A DNA stretch of 64,000 nucleotides, taken from assembly GCA_910575155.1 (NCBI GenBank), contig CAJTDX010000007.1, positions 93,940 to 157,939 of the forward strand, in the 5' to 3' direction. The position numbers were made by a program, and so were the translations under genes. This document shows, one piece after another, positions 8,521 to 17,700 of this stretch. Position 1 is the stretch's first letter; the number at the start of each line of letters is the position of its first letter. This DNA is from Lachnospiraceae bacterium (GTDB lineage Bacteria > Bacillota > Clostridia > Lachnospirales > Lachnospiraceae). The notes under the pieces are model-generated. The model did not search any database. It had not been told where the DNA came from and saw only the letters and a program-made list of their open reading frames with translations.

Positions 8521-8927
8521 TTTCATTCCCTCCAATGCTTCTCTATTTCAATCCATAGCAAACCGGAAAAAATCAACCTGTCTCTGAAACATGTCTGAAA
8601 AATTATTCCCGGCGTCTGTATACCTCACTTTACGTGATTTTTATGTCCCGCACGGTCAACGCAGCCCGAAATGCAGGATTGATGCTGCCGTCTGTGTTTC
8701 TTTGTACTCCGGTTTACTGCTGTGTTAAGTTTAGCACATTCACATACTGTCTGCAAGATAGCCATACATTCATTTAAAAATAACTTCTCAGTTGCTGCAA
8801 TTGCCCCTTTCTTTCAAATAAACGCTACATCCGCCAGCAGATCAGGCAGCGTAATTTTCCTGAACCGCTGGTACCCAGAACAGCATACGCCTTCATATGC
8901 AGTTTGGGGTTCTTTATATTCTTTGAC
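8521..8927. other. gene-poor gap with a possible P-loop gene relic
   Basis: No intact gene is supported in these ~400 bases. On the reverse strand around 8835-8900 a short stretch reads MKAYAVLGTSGSGK, a Walker A-like motif, and loses frame immediately after. It sits directly next to the truncated AbiEii gene, suggesting a deletion junction. Confidence 0.3.
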
Positions 8928-9233
8928 TTATAAATGCCCGCTTTGACCTAATGTACTGACCACATTATTTTTTACATCTTCTATGGAATTGGAAAATCCA
9001 CGAAGCAGGAAATCAACATCTATCGTTGCCCGGCTTTCAAAATTGGTAAGCGTATAGATAAACAATCCACCTTTCAGAATAAGATTGTCTTCATAACCAG
9101 ATTTTGAAAGTTTCCGCAAAAATTCCTCCTGCATAAACAGTTGCAAACACTGTTGATAACTGATTCCAGAAATCTTAGCTTTGTTTTTCAATTTCGCAAG
9201 AACGGATGCCGCCTTATCTGTCATTACAACCAC
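8928..9233 (-). pseudogene. AbiEii/AbiGii-type nucleotidyltransferase toxin, C-terminally truncated
   Basis: The 101 residues cover the N-terminus of an AbiEii toxin: the helical lead, the LILKGGLFIYTLT motif and the first catalytic acidic pair DVDF (around residue 74). Family members are about 280-300 residues, so the catalytic Lys and the C-terminal domain are missing. The reading ends in LGQSGHL just where unrelated sequence begins. The frame overlaps the antitoxin gene by 10 bases, the usual AbiE coupling. The toxin is probably inactive. Confidence 0.8.
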
Positions 9234-9832
9234 ACTCCAATCAAATCCTTTACACGCTTTAGCACCCGCAAAGTCTTTGCGTACTGCATAAGATTCGGAA
9301 TATTTTTTTTCTGGTCTTTTACATAGCCTTGTATCGCCTTATTAAAAATCTCTTTATCCATCTTATTCATATTCCTCAGCACATCGCAAATGGTACGGTC
9401 ACGGTCATAAATATGAACTTCCTGGAAGTCAATTTCCCCTTTTGTTTTTCCAATGGAAAGCAACTCTGGCTCAACCCGATAAGCCTTAATAAAAGGATAA
9501 TCTATATTTGTACGCTTTCTGGAAGTATTTTTGTTTATGGTAATATTCCATTCAGCGGGATTCCTGTCACTGTATCTATAATAGAAAAGAGCTGTTTCCA
9601 TACAAAGAACTGCATCAGGGAACAGGCGGTTGACAATAACCACCTCACTCGCACCATAGTCATCCACCCAATGGTAACAGCCCCTTTTTATTCTTTCAAT
9701 CAATCCTTGTTCCAGCATACGTTGAATATCTCTATAAAACAATTTTTCATTTGTAAGCTGTGCCGTTGTCATGACATAGCCATAATCAGAAAATATTTTG
9801 CTTAGTATTCTTATATCGTTTTGTGTTAGCAT
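9224..9832 (-). CDS. AbiEi-type antitoxin (type IV toxin-antitoxin)
   Basis: Full-length antitoxin of 202 residues. The N-terminal winged-helix part (DYGYVMTTAQLTNEKLFYRDIQRMLEQG, residues about 16-43) binds DNA in this family. The C-terminal domain contains VHIYDRDRTICDVLRN, the conserved AbiEi_4-like core. It normally represses its own operon and counters the nucleotidyltransferase toxin. Here the toxin is truncated, so the gene may persist only as a regulator or as an anti-addiction protein. Two exact 19-bp repeats flank its promoter. Confidence 0.85.
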   Translation of the reverse strand: MLTQNDIRILSKIFSDYGYVMTTAQLTNEKLFYRDIQRMLEQGLIERIKRGCYHWVDDYGASEVVIVNRLFPDAVLCMETALFYYRYSDRNPAEWNITINKNTSRKRTNIDYPFIKAYRVEPELLSIGKTKGEIDFQEVHIYDRDRTICDVLRNMNKMDKEIFNKAIQGYVKDQKKNIPNLMQYAKTLRVLKRVKDLIGVWL

Positions 9833-9873
9833 TATTTCACCTCTGCACTAAAATACACATAAATTTTTAATCG

Positions 9874-9970
9874 CTTGTGTGCTTTACTACATTATATCTA
9901 TTCAGTGCAAAAAATTCAAGCGAATCAAATCGAACAACTTCAAATCTTATACTTGTGTGCTTTACTACAT
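9874..9970 (-). promoter_or_regulatory. abiE promoter with two 19-bp direct-repeat operators
   Basis: CTTGTGTGCTTTACTACAT occurs exactly at 9874-9892 and at 9952-9970, 78 bases apart. Between them, reading leftwards, lies TTGAAT (9914-9919), a 17-base spacer and TATAAT (9891-9896). The downstream repeat abuts the -10, an ideal place for autorepression by AbiEi. Confidence 0.7.
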
Positions 9971-10018
9971 AAAATCAGACCTACTTGTCCACAATAAAAC
10001 AAATAGGTCTGACACAAT

Positions 10019-10190
10019 TTAACCTGCTATATCAAATCTCGTTGAAGCAATGCCATATATAATTATCGTTCTTTCCATCCCTCCAACCTCGATAGAATAA
10101 GGCTTCCCAACATTCCATGCCTCCTCATTTTCATCATACTTCTTTATCCTCTCAAACGTCAAAAAACTATGTATCGGAAAGCCTGCCTGT
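10019..10190 (-). pseudogene. 3' fragment of an unrecognised gene
   Basis: The reverse strand carries a plausible protein C-terminus (FLTFERIKKYDENEEAW, then VGGMERTIIIYG, then a stop at 10019). It merges at about 10190 into the antisense of the CotJC relic, so the 5' part is lost. I do not recognise the protein. Weak call. Confidence 0.3.
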
Positions 10191-10193
10191 ATC

Positions 10194-10664
10194 ATGCCCG
10201 TCCCAAAATACAGTAAGTGGAACATTACCGCTGCTTCTCTGGGTACAGAAGAACTGGCGCACATGGAAATGATCTGTGCCATCATCTATCAGCTTACAAA
10301 AAATTTGTCCCCAGAGGAAATCAAGGCATCTGGTTTTGACAAATACTATGTGGACCATACGCTTGCCCTCTGGCCCCAGGCTGCTGGAGGAATCCCTTTC
10401 AATGCCTGTGAATTCCAATCCAAGGGGGATCCCATTACTGATTTAATGGAAGATATGGCAGCAGAACAGAAAGCACGCAGTACCTATGAAAACATCCTGC
10501 GCCTTGTGAAGGATCCGGAAGTTGCTGATCCCATTCGCTACCTGCGTGAACGCGAAGTAGTACACTTCCAGCGGTTTGGCGAAGGACTCCGCATCACGCA
10601 AGAACATTTGGACTCCAAAAATTTCTATGCATTCAATCCGGCCTTCGACTGCCAGCAAAAATAA
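10194..10664 (+). pseudogene. cotJC: CotJC/manganese catalase-like spore coat protein, 5' truncated
   Basis: The sequence GTEELAHMEMICAI...QAAGGIPFNA...DLMEDMAAEQKARSTYENIL...REREVVHFQRFGEGL matches the CotJC/manganese-catalase family, including metal-ligand motifs EELAHMEM and REREVVHFQRF. Intact CotJC is about 190 residues and begins with a ~40-residue segment holding the first metal ligand. Here that segment is replaced by unrelated bases, and the region just after MPVP is garbled. The ATG at 10194 lacks a good ribosome site. Probably a non-functional remnant from a rearrangement. Confidence 0.75.
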
Positions 10665-10673
10665 CTTACAAAA

Positions 10674-10716
10674 AGCTGCTGCAAAAGCAGATCATACATC
10701 TGCCCATGCAGCAGCT
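10674..10716 (+). terminator. rho-independent terminator after cotJC relic
   Basis: AGCTGCTGCA (10674-10683) pairs with TGCAGCAGCT (10707-10716), with an inner GCAGAT/ATCTGC stem, followed by CTTCTGTTTT. Confidence 0.7.
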
Positions 10717-10830
10717 CTTCTGTTTTATCTTTGTCCCCCTGTTTCACTATACGCCTGTCTGCAGTATTACTCTGTCAAATATCTGTTTTCAGATTTGGGA
10801 AATGGCGATCTTGTTTTGCTCTTCCAATTC

Positions 10831-11562
10831 TCATTCTGCCAGAATCCACTCCTCATAAGGCAGCATATGGTATAGTTTACGCATCGTAGAACGCTGGCTT
10901 TCATATAACTTCGCCAGTTCTCTTTTCTTATTGTAAGCAGATTTATCCATTTCCACCAGATCATCAGGAACTTTATCATTCGCATAATATGTTCCAAACC
11001 AGTACAAATCAGCCTGACAGCCCGTACTCTCGAATTGCTTCGCCACGCTCTCGTGCGTCATAATATGATGCTGGTGCCCGTATTCTCCTTCTGCATTATG
11101 GGTCGCCACAACTTCCCATTCCTTATACTGTAAAACAGCCGCAATATCCGCTTCAATATTTTTTCTCCAAAAGTTCCAGTTACTGCGCCTGCCGCCGATT
11201 TTATCCGGATAAGATAAAATCAGCCCTTTATCTCCGGAAGCTCTCAGCACCGCTTCAAACTCTGCCCGGCGTACCCTGTCATTCCCTCTGGTAAGACAGA
11301 CTACCAGATAATCATCCTCCAGCAGATGCCTGCCGCCCCAGAGCAGTTCATCATCCGGATGCGCCACAAACATTACGTTCTGATATTTCTGCAGATGCAG
11401 TGTATCCAGATCATCTTTCGTAACGCCTGGCAGATTCATATAGGGATAGTAATCTTTTACAACAGAAATCAGAAAAACCACAACTACCGCTCCCAGAACT
11501 CCTGCTGCAAAACGCCAGTTCCAAAATTTTCTGAACTCTTTCATATTCTTTCCTGGAATCAT
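10831..11562 (-). CDS. PIG-L (LmbE-like) deacetylase family protein, membrane-anchored
   Basis: Zinc-dependent N-acetyl-sugar deacetylase family, about 243 residues. It has one N-terminal membrane segment (residues about 16-36). The catalytic AHPDDE motif lies near residue 75 and the second zinc-binding element is GEYGHQHH. The ATG at 11562 follows GAGGAAG and is preferred over an earlier ATG at 11592 that overlaps the previous gene. It closes the five-gene block starting at 18282. The membrane anchor suggests it acts on a sugar conjugate at the cell envelope; the substrate is unknown. Confidence 0.85.
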   Translation of the reverse strand: MIPGKNMKEFRKFWNWRFAAGVLGAVVVVFLISVVKDYYPYMNLPGVTKDDLDTLHLQKYQNVMFVAHPDDELLWGGRHLLEDDYLVVCLTRGNDRVRRAEFEAVLRASGDKGLILSYPDKIGGRRSNWNFWRKNIEADIAAVLQYKEWEVVATHNAEGEYGHQHHIMTHESVAKQFESTGCQADLYWFGTYYANDKVPDDLVEMDKSAYNKKRELAKLYESQRSTMRKLYHMLPYEEWILAE

Positions 11563-11573
11563 AATTTCTTCCT

Positions 11574-12743
11574 CTACGCTGTCAGACCGCATTCTTTATC
11601 CAACGCCTCTAAAATCTCCTGAATTTCTCTGTCGTCTCCCGGATGAGCCTTTACCAGCTTCTGAATCTCCGTCTTGGCCTCCTGAATATTTGCCACCTGG
11701 GCTTCCATGCTGGAACGGAGCTTCTGACGGCGTACTACAAGCTCATGTTTTACCTCCACCATCTCCTTCTTATCCAAAAGCGCATGAACCTGATAGATCC
11801 AGATCCGGGAATCATAGAGATGATAACCGTGCAGCATCCGTATCAGCTTGTTATTAAAAATTTCCAGATCATCGTTGGTACGCTCATATTTTTCACGTTC
11901 CTGCGCCGCTTCCAGATACTGCTCCCAGACATAATTCAGCTCGTAAGAATTCTTCACATGATACTTTTCACATATATAATCTACCGCGTTCGTAACATTT
12001 ACATACTTAAAAGAAATCTTATTTAACAGCATAATTGCACGATTGATATTTGCCAGTGATTTCTTAATGTCCCTCATATCATTCTGCAGACGCAGAACCA
12101 GAAGCCCTTCCACTGCCCCGGCCGCAATGACTGCCATTAAAAAGGGCGTGCGTACATCAAAATGCATCGTATAGCTCAATACAAAAATCAGGATTATGAC
12201 CGCAATAAAAACCCCCGCCAGACCAAACAGCAATTTGCGCAATATACGTGTTTCCTGCTCCAAAGCTTCCTTATAATAGCGCCATTCTTCCCGCTCTCCT
12301 TCCAGATACTGCATATCCCTCTTCACTACGCTCTGATAGGATTCATTGTCTTTCAAACGTTTGATAACATCCGGAATCTGATCCTGAAGCTGCTCCATCT
12401 GTGCATATTGGGAATCTGAAATCTTCTTTTCCTTATTGAGATAAGCATCCCTGGATTGATTCAAAACCATGATATGGCTGGCAACCTCCTGAATTTCCTC
12501 CATTTCCTGCTTGGGAAGATTCTCAATACTCTGTATATCTGTAAGATAATCCGTAACCGCCCGGTAATCCCGCTTCGTTTCCTCCAATGCTTTTGACGCC
12601 TTAAGGATCTGGTCGCAATATTCCATCGCAGGGCTTTTCCGCTTTTTTACCGGAGCTTCTTTTTGCTCTGGCTGCTCCTTCCCATCGTATTCCAGTATTT
12701 CTTCAACATATTTAGGTTTTCTTTTTTTTCTGAATAATCCCAT
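11574..12743 (-). CDS. coiled-coil membrane protein of unknown function
   Basis: About 389 residues. The N-terminus is basic and polar (GLFRKKRKPK). Long charged helices predicted to form coiled coils run to about residue 170. Two adjacent membrane segments follow (LFGLAGVFIAVIILIFVLSY and FLMAVIAAGAVEGLLVL). A further long helical domain extends to the C-terminus. This makes a hairpin in the membrane with both helical arms probably cytoplasmic. I do not recognise a named family. Its stop is 11 bases before the PIG-L start and its start overlaps the preceding TPR gene, so all are one operon. Confidence 0.75.
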   Translation of the reverse strand: MGLFRKKRKPKYVEEILEYDGKEQPEQKEAPVKKRKSPAMEYCDQILKASKALEETKRDYRAVTDYLTDIQSIENLPKQEMEEIQEVASHIMVLNQSRDAYLNKEKKISDSQYAQMEQLQDQIPDVIKRLKDNESYQSVVKRDMQYLEGEREEWRYYKEALEQETRILRKLLFGLAGVFIAVIILIFVLSYTMHFDVRTPFLMAVIAAGAVEGLLVLRLQNDMRDIKKSLANINRAIMLLNKISFKYVNVTNAVDYICEKYHVKNSYELNYVWEQYLEAAQEREKYERTNDDLEIFNNKLIRMLHGYHLYDSRIWIYQVHALLDKKEMVEVKHELVVRRQKLRSSMEAQVANIQEAKTEIQKLVKAHPGDDREIQEILEALDKECGLTA

Positions 12744-12744
12744 T

Positions 12745-13482
12745 CTACTCACTTTTCCTATATTCTGTTCTTAACCGCAGCAGCATTTCTTCTATTTTTT
12801 CTTCATAACCAGCCCTGTTCCCTGACTTCTTCATCAGCTTCAGCCTGGACAAAACTTCTTCCACATCCGCTTCTTCCTGCGGAGAAACCTGATGATCTCT
12901 GCAAGACAGTGCAAGGAGATACGCCTCGCTGCTCTCCGTCTGCTGCCCGGTCTCATACGCACGTTTATAACATTCCGCGGCAGCCGTAAACAAAAACTGT
13001 CTGGCATAAAGCGTTCCCAGATTATGCCAGATCCGTCCCTGAAAAAATACATCCGTTTCCTCCTCCAGCGCACTGCGATATTCCCAGAGGGCGTCCCGGT
13101 ACCTTCCAGACTGCAGAAAACGGTCTCCCCGCAGCTTGGCACACTGCGCCGGACTTTTATTTTCCATGCTCTTTGCCAAATGAACCGCCTGTTCTATTTC
13201 CTGACTGTCCTGCAAACCGCCGTCTTTCAAAATCTGCTCTATAAACCAGCATCCGCCCTGTTCCTCCTGCAATCCCTCGCTCAAACGCCGCGCAAGTTCC
13301 TGGTTTCTGATTTCCTGTTCCAGCCACTGGCAAAGTATTTCATTATAAAAGCTTTCTTCCACCGCCTCTGCATTCTGATACAGATAATAACATAATTCTT
13401 CAAAGGAATACAAATTAACGCCTGTCTTCACCTTCAAAGGGTGCTTTGCCACAGGATACTGGCATAACCACACTCTACTCAT
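12745..13482 (-). CDS. TPR-repeat protein of unknown function
   Basis: About 245 soluble residues. The middle shows tetratricopeptide-like repeats (RGDRFLQSGRYRDALWEYRSALE, then WHNLGTLYARQFLFTAAAECYKRAYE). The first 90 residues are an unfamiliar helical domain. The ATG at 13482 has GGAGGG 6 bases upstream; it overlaps the end of the DUF5716-like gene by 8 bases, indicating translational coupling. It is likely an adaptor holding the other products of this block together. Confidence 0.7.
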   Translation of the reverse strand: MSRVWLCQYPVAKHPLKVKTGVNLYSFEELCYYLYQNAEAVEESFYNEILCQWLEQEIRNQELARRLSEGLQEEQGGCWFIEQILKDGGLQDSQEIEQAVHLAKSMENKSPAQCAKLRGDRFLQSGRYRDALWEYRSALEEETDVFFQGRIWHNLGTLYARQFLFTAAAECYKRAYETGQQTESSEAYLLALSCRDHQVSPQEEADVEEVLSRLKLMKKSGNRAGYEEKIEEMLLRLRTEYRKSE

Positions 13483-14728
13483 GGCTGTCCCTCCCGATCT
13501 CATACTCCCATTCCAGTCCGGTTCCCCGCCTTATAATCCCAAAACCCAAATCCCGCACTTTCAAAAGAATACGCTCTTCCTTCTCCGGAATCACAAGCAT
13601 GGATAATCTGGACGGTTCTTCTTCTGAAGCCAAAAGCCCCGGCAGCTCCAGACTCTCAATCCTTGCCTCTCTGCTTCCCGGCTGCTGCATCCACAGTTCC
13701 AGAACAGGATCTCCTTTCAGCAGAATACGCAGCTCTTTTCCCACCTCATGATGGTTGCGTCCTGCCTCGGCAATGGGATAAAAAAAAGTCTCATCCCCCA
13801 TGTTTACCTTCAGGGAAATATGCTCTTTTATCTTATATTCACAAAAATAAACGGTCTCCGCCTCCTGCTGGTGCTGCTGCAGCATACCGGCGTAACAGGC
13901 TCCTTTGGTATAAAGGTTTTTTCCCTGAAATGCCCTTCTGCCTCTGCACACCATTCCCAGAGAATCCTTCATCCAGCCCCCCTCAAAGCCCTCCCCGATC
14001 AGGTAAGCTGCAGAAACAATCCTGCTTTTGAGAACTTTTTTCAGCATTTCTAAAAACGCCTTGTCTCTCTTTTTCTGATCCTTGGGCAGCTTTCCCAAAA
14101 ACGCTTCTGAAGCCCTGGCAATCCTGGGTTTGGTTTTATTGCCGCAAACCAGCAAACGACAGTATACGCCCTCTCCCTCCTCCTCAAAAAGCACCACATG
14201 ATGCTGCCAAAGATACGGTTCCTGCGATACTACGTAAGCGTAAAAACTTTCCTTATGATCCTGTATCTGAATCTGTTCTTCCTCAAATCCCAGTTTTTTT
14301 GCCAACCTCCAGATAAATTCCGCAGATTCTGCCGTCACCTGCTCCAGAGAAAACACACATTTGGTCACTGCGCCGGCTCCTCTGGCCGGAAGCGCCAAAC
14401 GAAGCGCTTTGCGGAATAATACAAACAGCAAATCTTCTGCCTGATATTCCCCGTCCAGAGAAACCGTTTCTTTATGAAAAGCACGTTTTAACAAATCCGC
14501 CGCATAATAACCTTCTCCCGCTTCTGCAAGTCTTCTGCCCTCTTCGCCAAAACACCACTGGCCCGTCTGTTTGCGTTTACAAAGCGCTGTGGGAATCTGG
14601 TACAGCTCTGTTCCGGCAAGCGTGCTCTGAGTCTCCGGCTCCGTCTGTCCTGCATGGTAACAGCTGATCTGTATCCAGCGTCTGCTTGTCTCAATTCCTA
14701 TATACCACTCTTCTCTGCCTGGTATCAT
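13475..14728 (-). CDS. DUF5716-family-like protein with actin/Hsp70-type fold
   Basis: About 417 residues. The opening EWYIGIETSRRWIQIS resembles phosphate-1 loops of actin-fold ATPases (GIDxGT). The later AAYLIGEGFEGGWMK recalls the adenosine/phosphate-2 element, and FSLEQVTAES occupies the place of an Hsp70-type linker strand. Canonical Asp and Thr nucleotide contacts are replaced (GIETS), so nucleotide hydrolysis is uncertain. From recall, this is the Lachnospiraceae DUF5716 family. The start at 14728 follows AGGTGA. It is tightly linked to the giant DUF5717-like gene. Confidence 0.65.
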   Translation of the reverse strand: MIPGREEWYIGIETSRRWIQISCYHAGQTEPETQSTLAGTELYQIPTALCKRKQTGQWCFGEEGRRLAEAGEGYYAADLLKRAFHKETVSLDGEYQAEDLLFVLFRKALRLALPARGAGAVTKCVFSLEQVTAESAEFIWRLAKKLGFEEEQIQIQDHKESFYAYVVSQEPYLWQHHVVLFEEEGEGVYCRLLVCGNKTKPRIARASEAFLGKLPKDQKKRDKAFLEMLKKVLKSRIVSAAYLIGEGFEGGWMKDSLGMVCRGRRAFQGKNLYTKGACYAGMLQQHQQEAETVYFCEYKIKEHISLKVNMGDETFFYPIAEAGRNHHEVGKELRILLKGDPVLELWMQQPGSREARIESLELPGLLASEEEPSRLSMLVIPEKEERILLKVRDLGFGIIRRGTGLEWEYEIGRDSHE

Positions 14729-14745
14729 CTTCCCTTTCACCTGCC

Positions 14746-17700
14746 TTAAATCACCAAAAATTCCTTATTCACAATCTCGTCCAATTTCCCATATGCTTCC
14801 AGGCATTTAAACATGGTTTCCTCATCCTGCATCTGCCAGCCCGCCAACATATCATTTACCATTTCATAACGGCTGTCCTCACGTTCGGTGGAGAGCTGTT
14901 GGCTTTGAATCCGGCCGCTCTGCGTTACCTTCCACTCTTTGTCTTGTTTTTCCTTGATAAAATAGGGCAGACTTTCTCCAAAAAATACCAGAAATTCCTT
15001 GGCAAAAATTTCGTCGTACATTTTTTGCATTTCACATTCCACATATTCCGTCCCGCCCTGGGGGATATAGGCAAGTATTACTCTTGCCTGCGGATTCGTA
15101 CGGTACTCAAAAACGATTCTGTCATGGATCAAATACTTCCGTTTCAGCGCTTCCGGCAAATGCTCATAAAATGCCAAAAAGCAGCCTTTTTTCAACGCTT
15201 CTTCCAATATACCGCCAGAAAGTTCCAGCATCTCTTCGGAAAGCTCCGGCTGCGCGGCGCACCACTTCAGCAATCCCAGACGGCATACGAAGTTCAACTC
15301 CTGCCCCTCTTTCAGCAGTCCGGCTATTTTCTGGAAATTATATTCTGACACAACAGCATCTCTTATCACATAATGATGACTCATATTTGTAAGATACGCC
15401 AGAATCAGAAGCTCTTTTCCCTGGCTTCTGGCGTAATGTTCAAAAACTTCCTCCACATCCGGCAAATAATCGCCCGTATACAAAAAACGCTTCAGACAAT
15501 GCTCTTCCAGCTCAAACGTATCCAGTTCAAAATTGCAGGCCGCTTTCCAAAGCATTAACATTTCCTCAAGGCTTCCATAAAAATACCGGACCATATATTC
15601 TAAAATCTGGTCATTGTATTTGCCGCGCAAAAAAACATTGCGGCACAGTCCCAGCAGAAAAGCATCTTCTTTCTCCTGACCCGCTTCCCCCAGACGGTGG
15701 CAGATAACATAGACGAGCTTTACCGGCGAAATGTTCTCGCACCCATAGTGCTTTAGCAGCTCATAAGCGCGCCTGTAATGACGCCTTGCCACCAGCAGAT
15801 TCATCATTTTTTCCCTTGCCGGTCTTTCGATTCCTTCAAAAGAGAGCGTCAAAAGAAATTCGTCTAAGGTGTCCCCTGTATAGTTATCATAGAAATATTC
15901 CACCATTTGAGGACGCAGTTCTTCCCGGTAAGCGTCGCTGATTGCCTCAGAATCCACAAGCATCTGCAGCCAGGGAAGATCTTCTTTCTCATAAGTCTGC
16001 CAGATTTTTTTCTTGTCAAAATGTTTCAATAGATATGGAAGCTTTTCCTCTGCACAGGCAATGCCTTTCTCTAAAAATTTCCCGCTCTCCATAAGAGGCG
16101 TTACCTTGAGATCTTTTCCCGGCAAAAATCTTCTTCCTCTTGCATCTTCCAATAAAATCTGCCAGGAACTGCTGTAAATATTGACATATCCCCTGCCATG
16201 GATAAACGGTACGGTCTGTTCTTTTTTTAAAGGATGCTGGCAAATCACTAAATTACAAGCCTCCGGAATGCTGCAGGTCACTTCACAGGCAAACAATACC
16301 TGATCCATATATTTTCCCTGCTCTTCTGCCAGCAGTTCCGGCGTCAGCACTTCCCGGTATATAACGGCGAGCGACGCGTCTGTTTTTCCATTCTTTAACT
16401 GCCGCAGAGCAAATTCCCTGATATTCTTCTGATAATGAGGCCAGACTCCTTTCCACTGAGCCTTACTGTTAATCATTGCCGCATAAAATTTTGCCTGAGG
16501 ATCACTGGCAAGATTGCTGTAGGATTGAAAATACAGAACAATGGCTTTGGGAAGCTTCTGCATCTGGTTCCAGTCTGCTGACAGTACCCAGGACTCGTAC
16601 AATCCGGCAATCCTCAGCTCCTCTTCCACTCCTTTTTGATACCATTTCCAGTATTCGCTTCCATAACAATGCCCCTTGATGCAATAACTGCAAATTGCCT
16701 GCAGGCTTTCCTGATTCTGCGTCAATTGACAGCAGGCCGCCAGAATCCTGTACCAGATAACGTCAAATACCGGAAGCTCCGGCACTAATTTTATAACCTG
16801 CTGCGCCAACTCTTTATTCAAGGCTTCGTGTTTCACTGCAAAATTCAAAATCTTCCGCTCAAATTCGCCGGCTCTGCGCAAATGAAACGGTTCCTTCTCC
16901 AAAATTCGCCATGCTTCCAGGTAAAGCAGCACACTTTCCCCTTTTCTCCTTAAATGTTTGGCTATCACTTCCAGCTTTCTGCCTTTGCTGTAATTCAGCT
17001 CCTCGTCCAGAAACAGCAAAATCCACAGCAGCGCTTCATTTTCCTGGTTCTTATGATAAATCTTGCGAATCTGGCTGGTACACTTATTTACATACGCCGG
17101 TTCCGGTTCCCGTAAGGTACACAGATACAGATAATACCCATACATAGGAGAATTCTTGTCCACCTTATTCCTGGGAAAAGAATCCATCACCCATTCCGCC
17201 TCCTGACGCTGACGATTCACCAGAAATACCTGCGCTTTCATCAGCAGATACCAGTGATTCTCGGGCTCCAGATCCATTAATTCTTCCAGCTTCTTACTGG
17301 AACGCTTTGCCCACACTCCGGTCACGATCTTCCGGAATCCAAAATCCAGATAATCATGTGCAAGCTCCGCCTGCTTCTTCTGCACAGAGTACACCATCTG
17401 TTCTCTTCCCGTCCGCTTTCCCAATGTACACAATTCAATCTCTTCTTTCTGGAAAGGCGTCTGTAAGATCAATTTGCCATAATTCTTTCCGGCATGAAGC
17501 TGTTCCGGAATAATCTTATATTCTACAATTCCCCGGCTTCCCACAAAATCTTCGTCTGTGATCCGCCGTTTTAAAGGCTCCAGCCATTCGCCCTGTGCTG
17601 TAACTTCCAGGGCAAGATGTCCCCATTCTTCTTTTTTAAGCGTAACATGATGCATCTGTGCCTCTGTTACATTGCAAAATTCCCGCTGCGCTTCTTCAAG

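Noticed and set aside
8722..8946. 74-codon forward ORF
   Set aside because: Antisense to the AbiEii end; composition is not protein-like.
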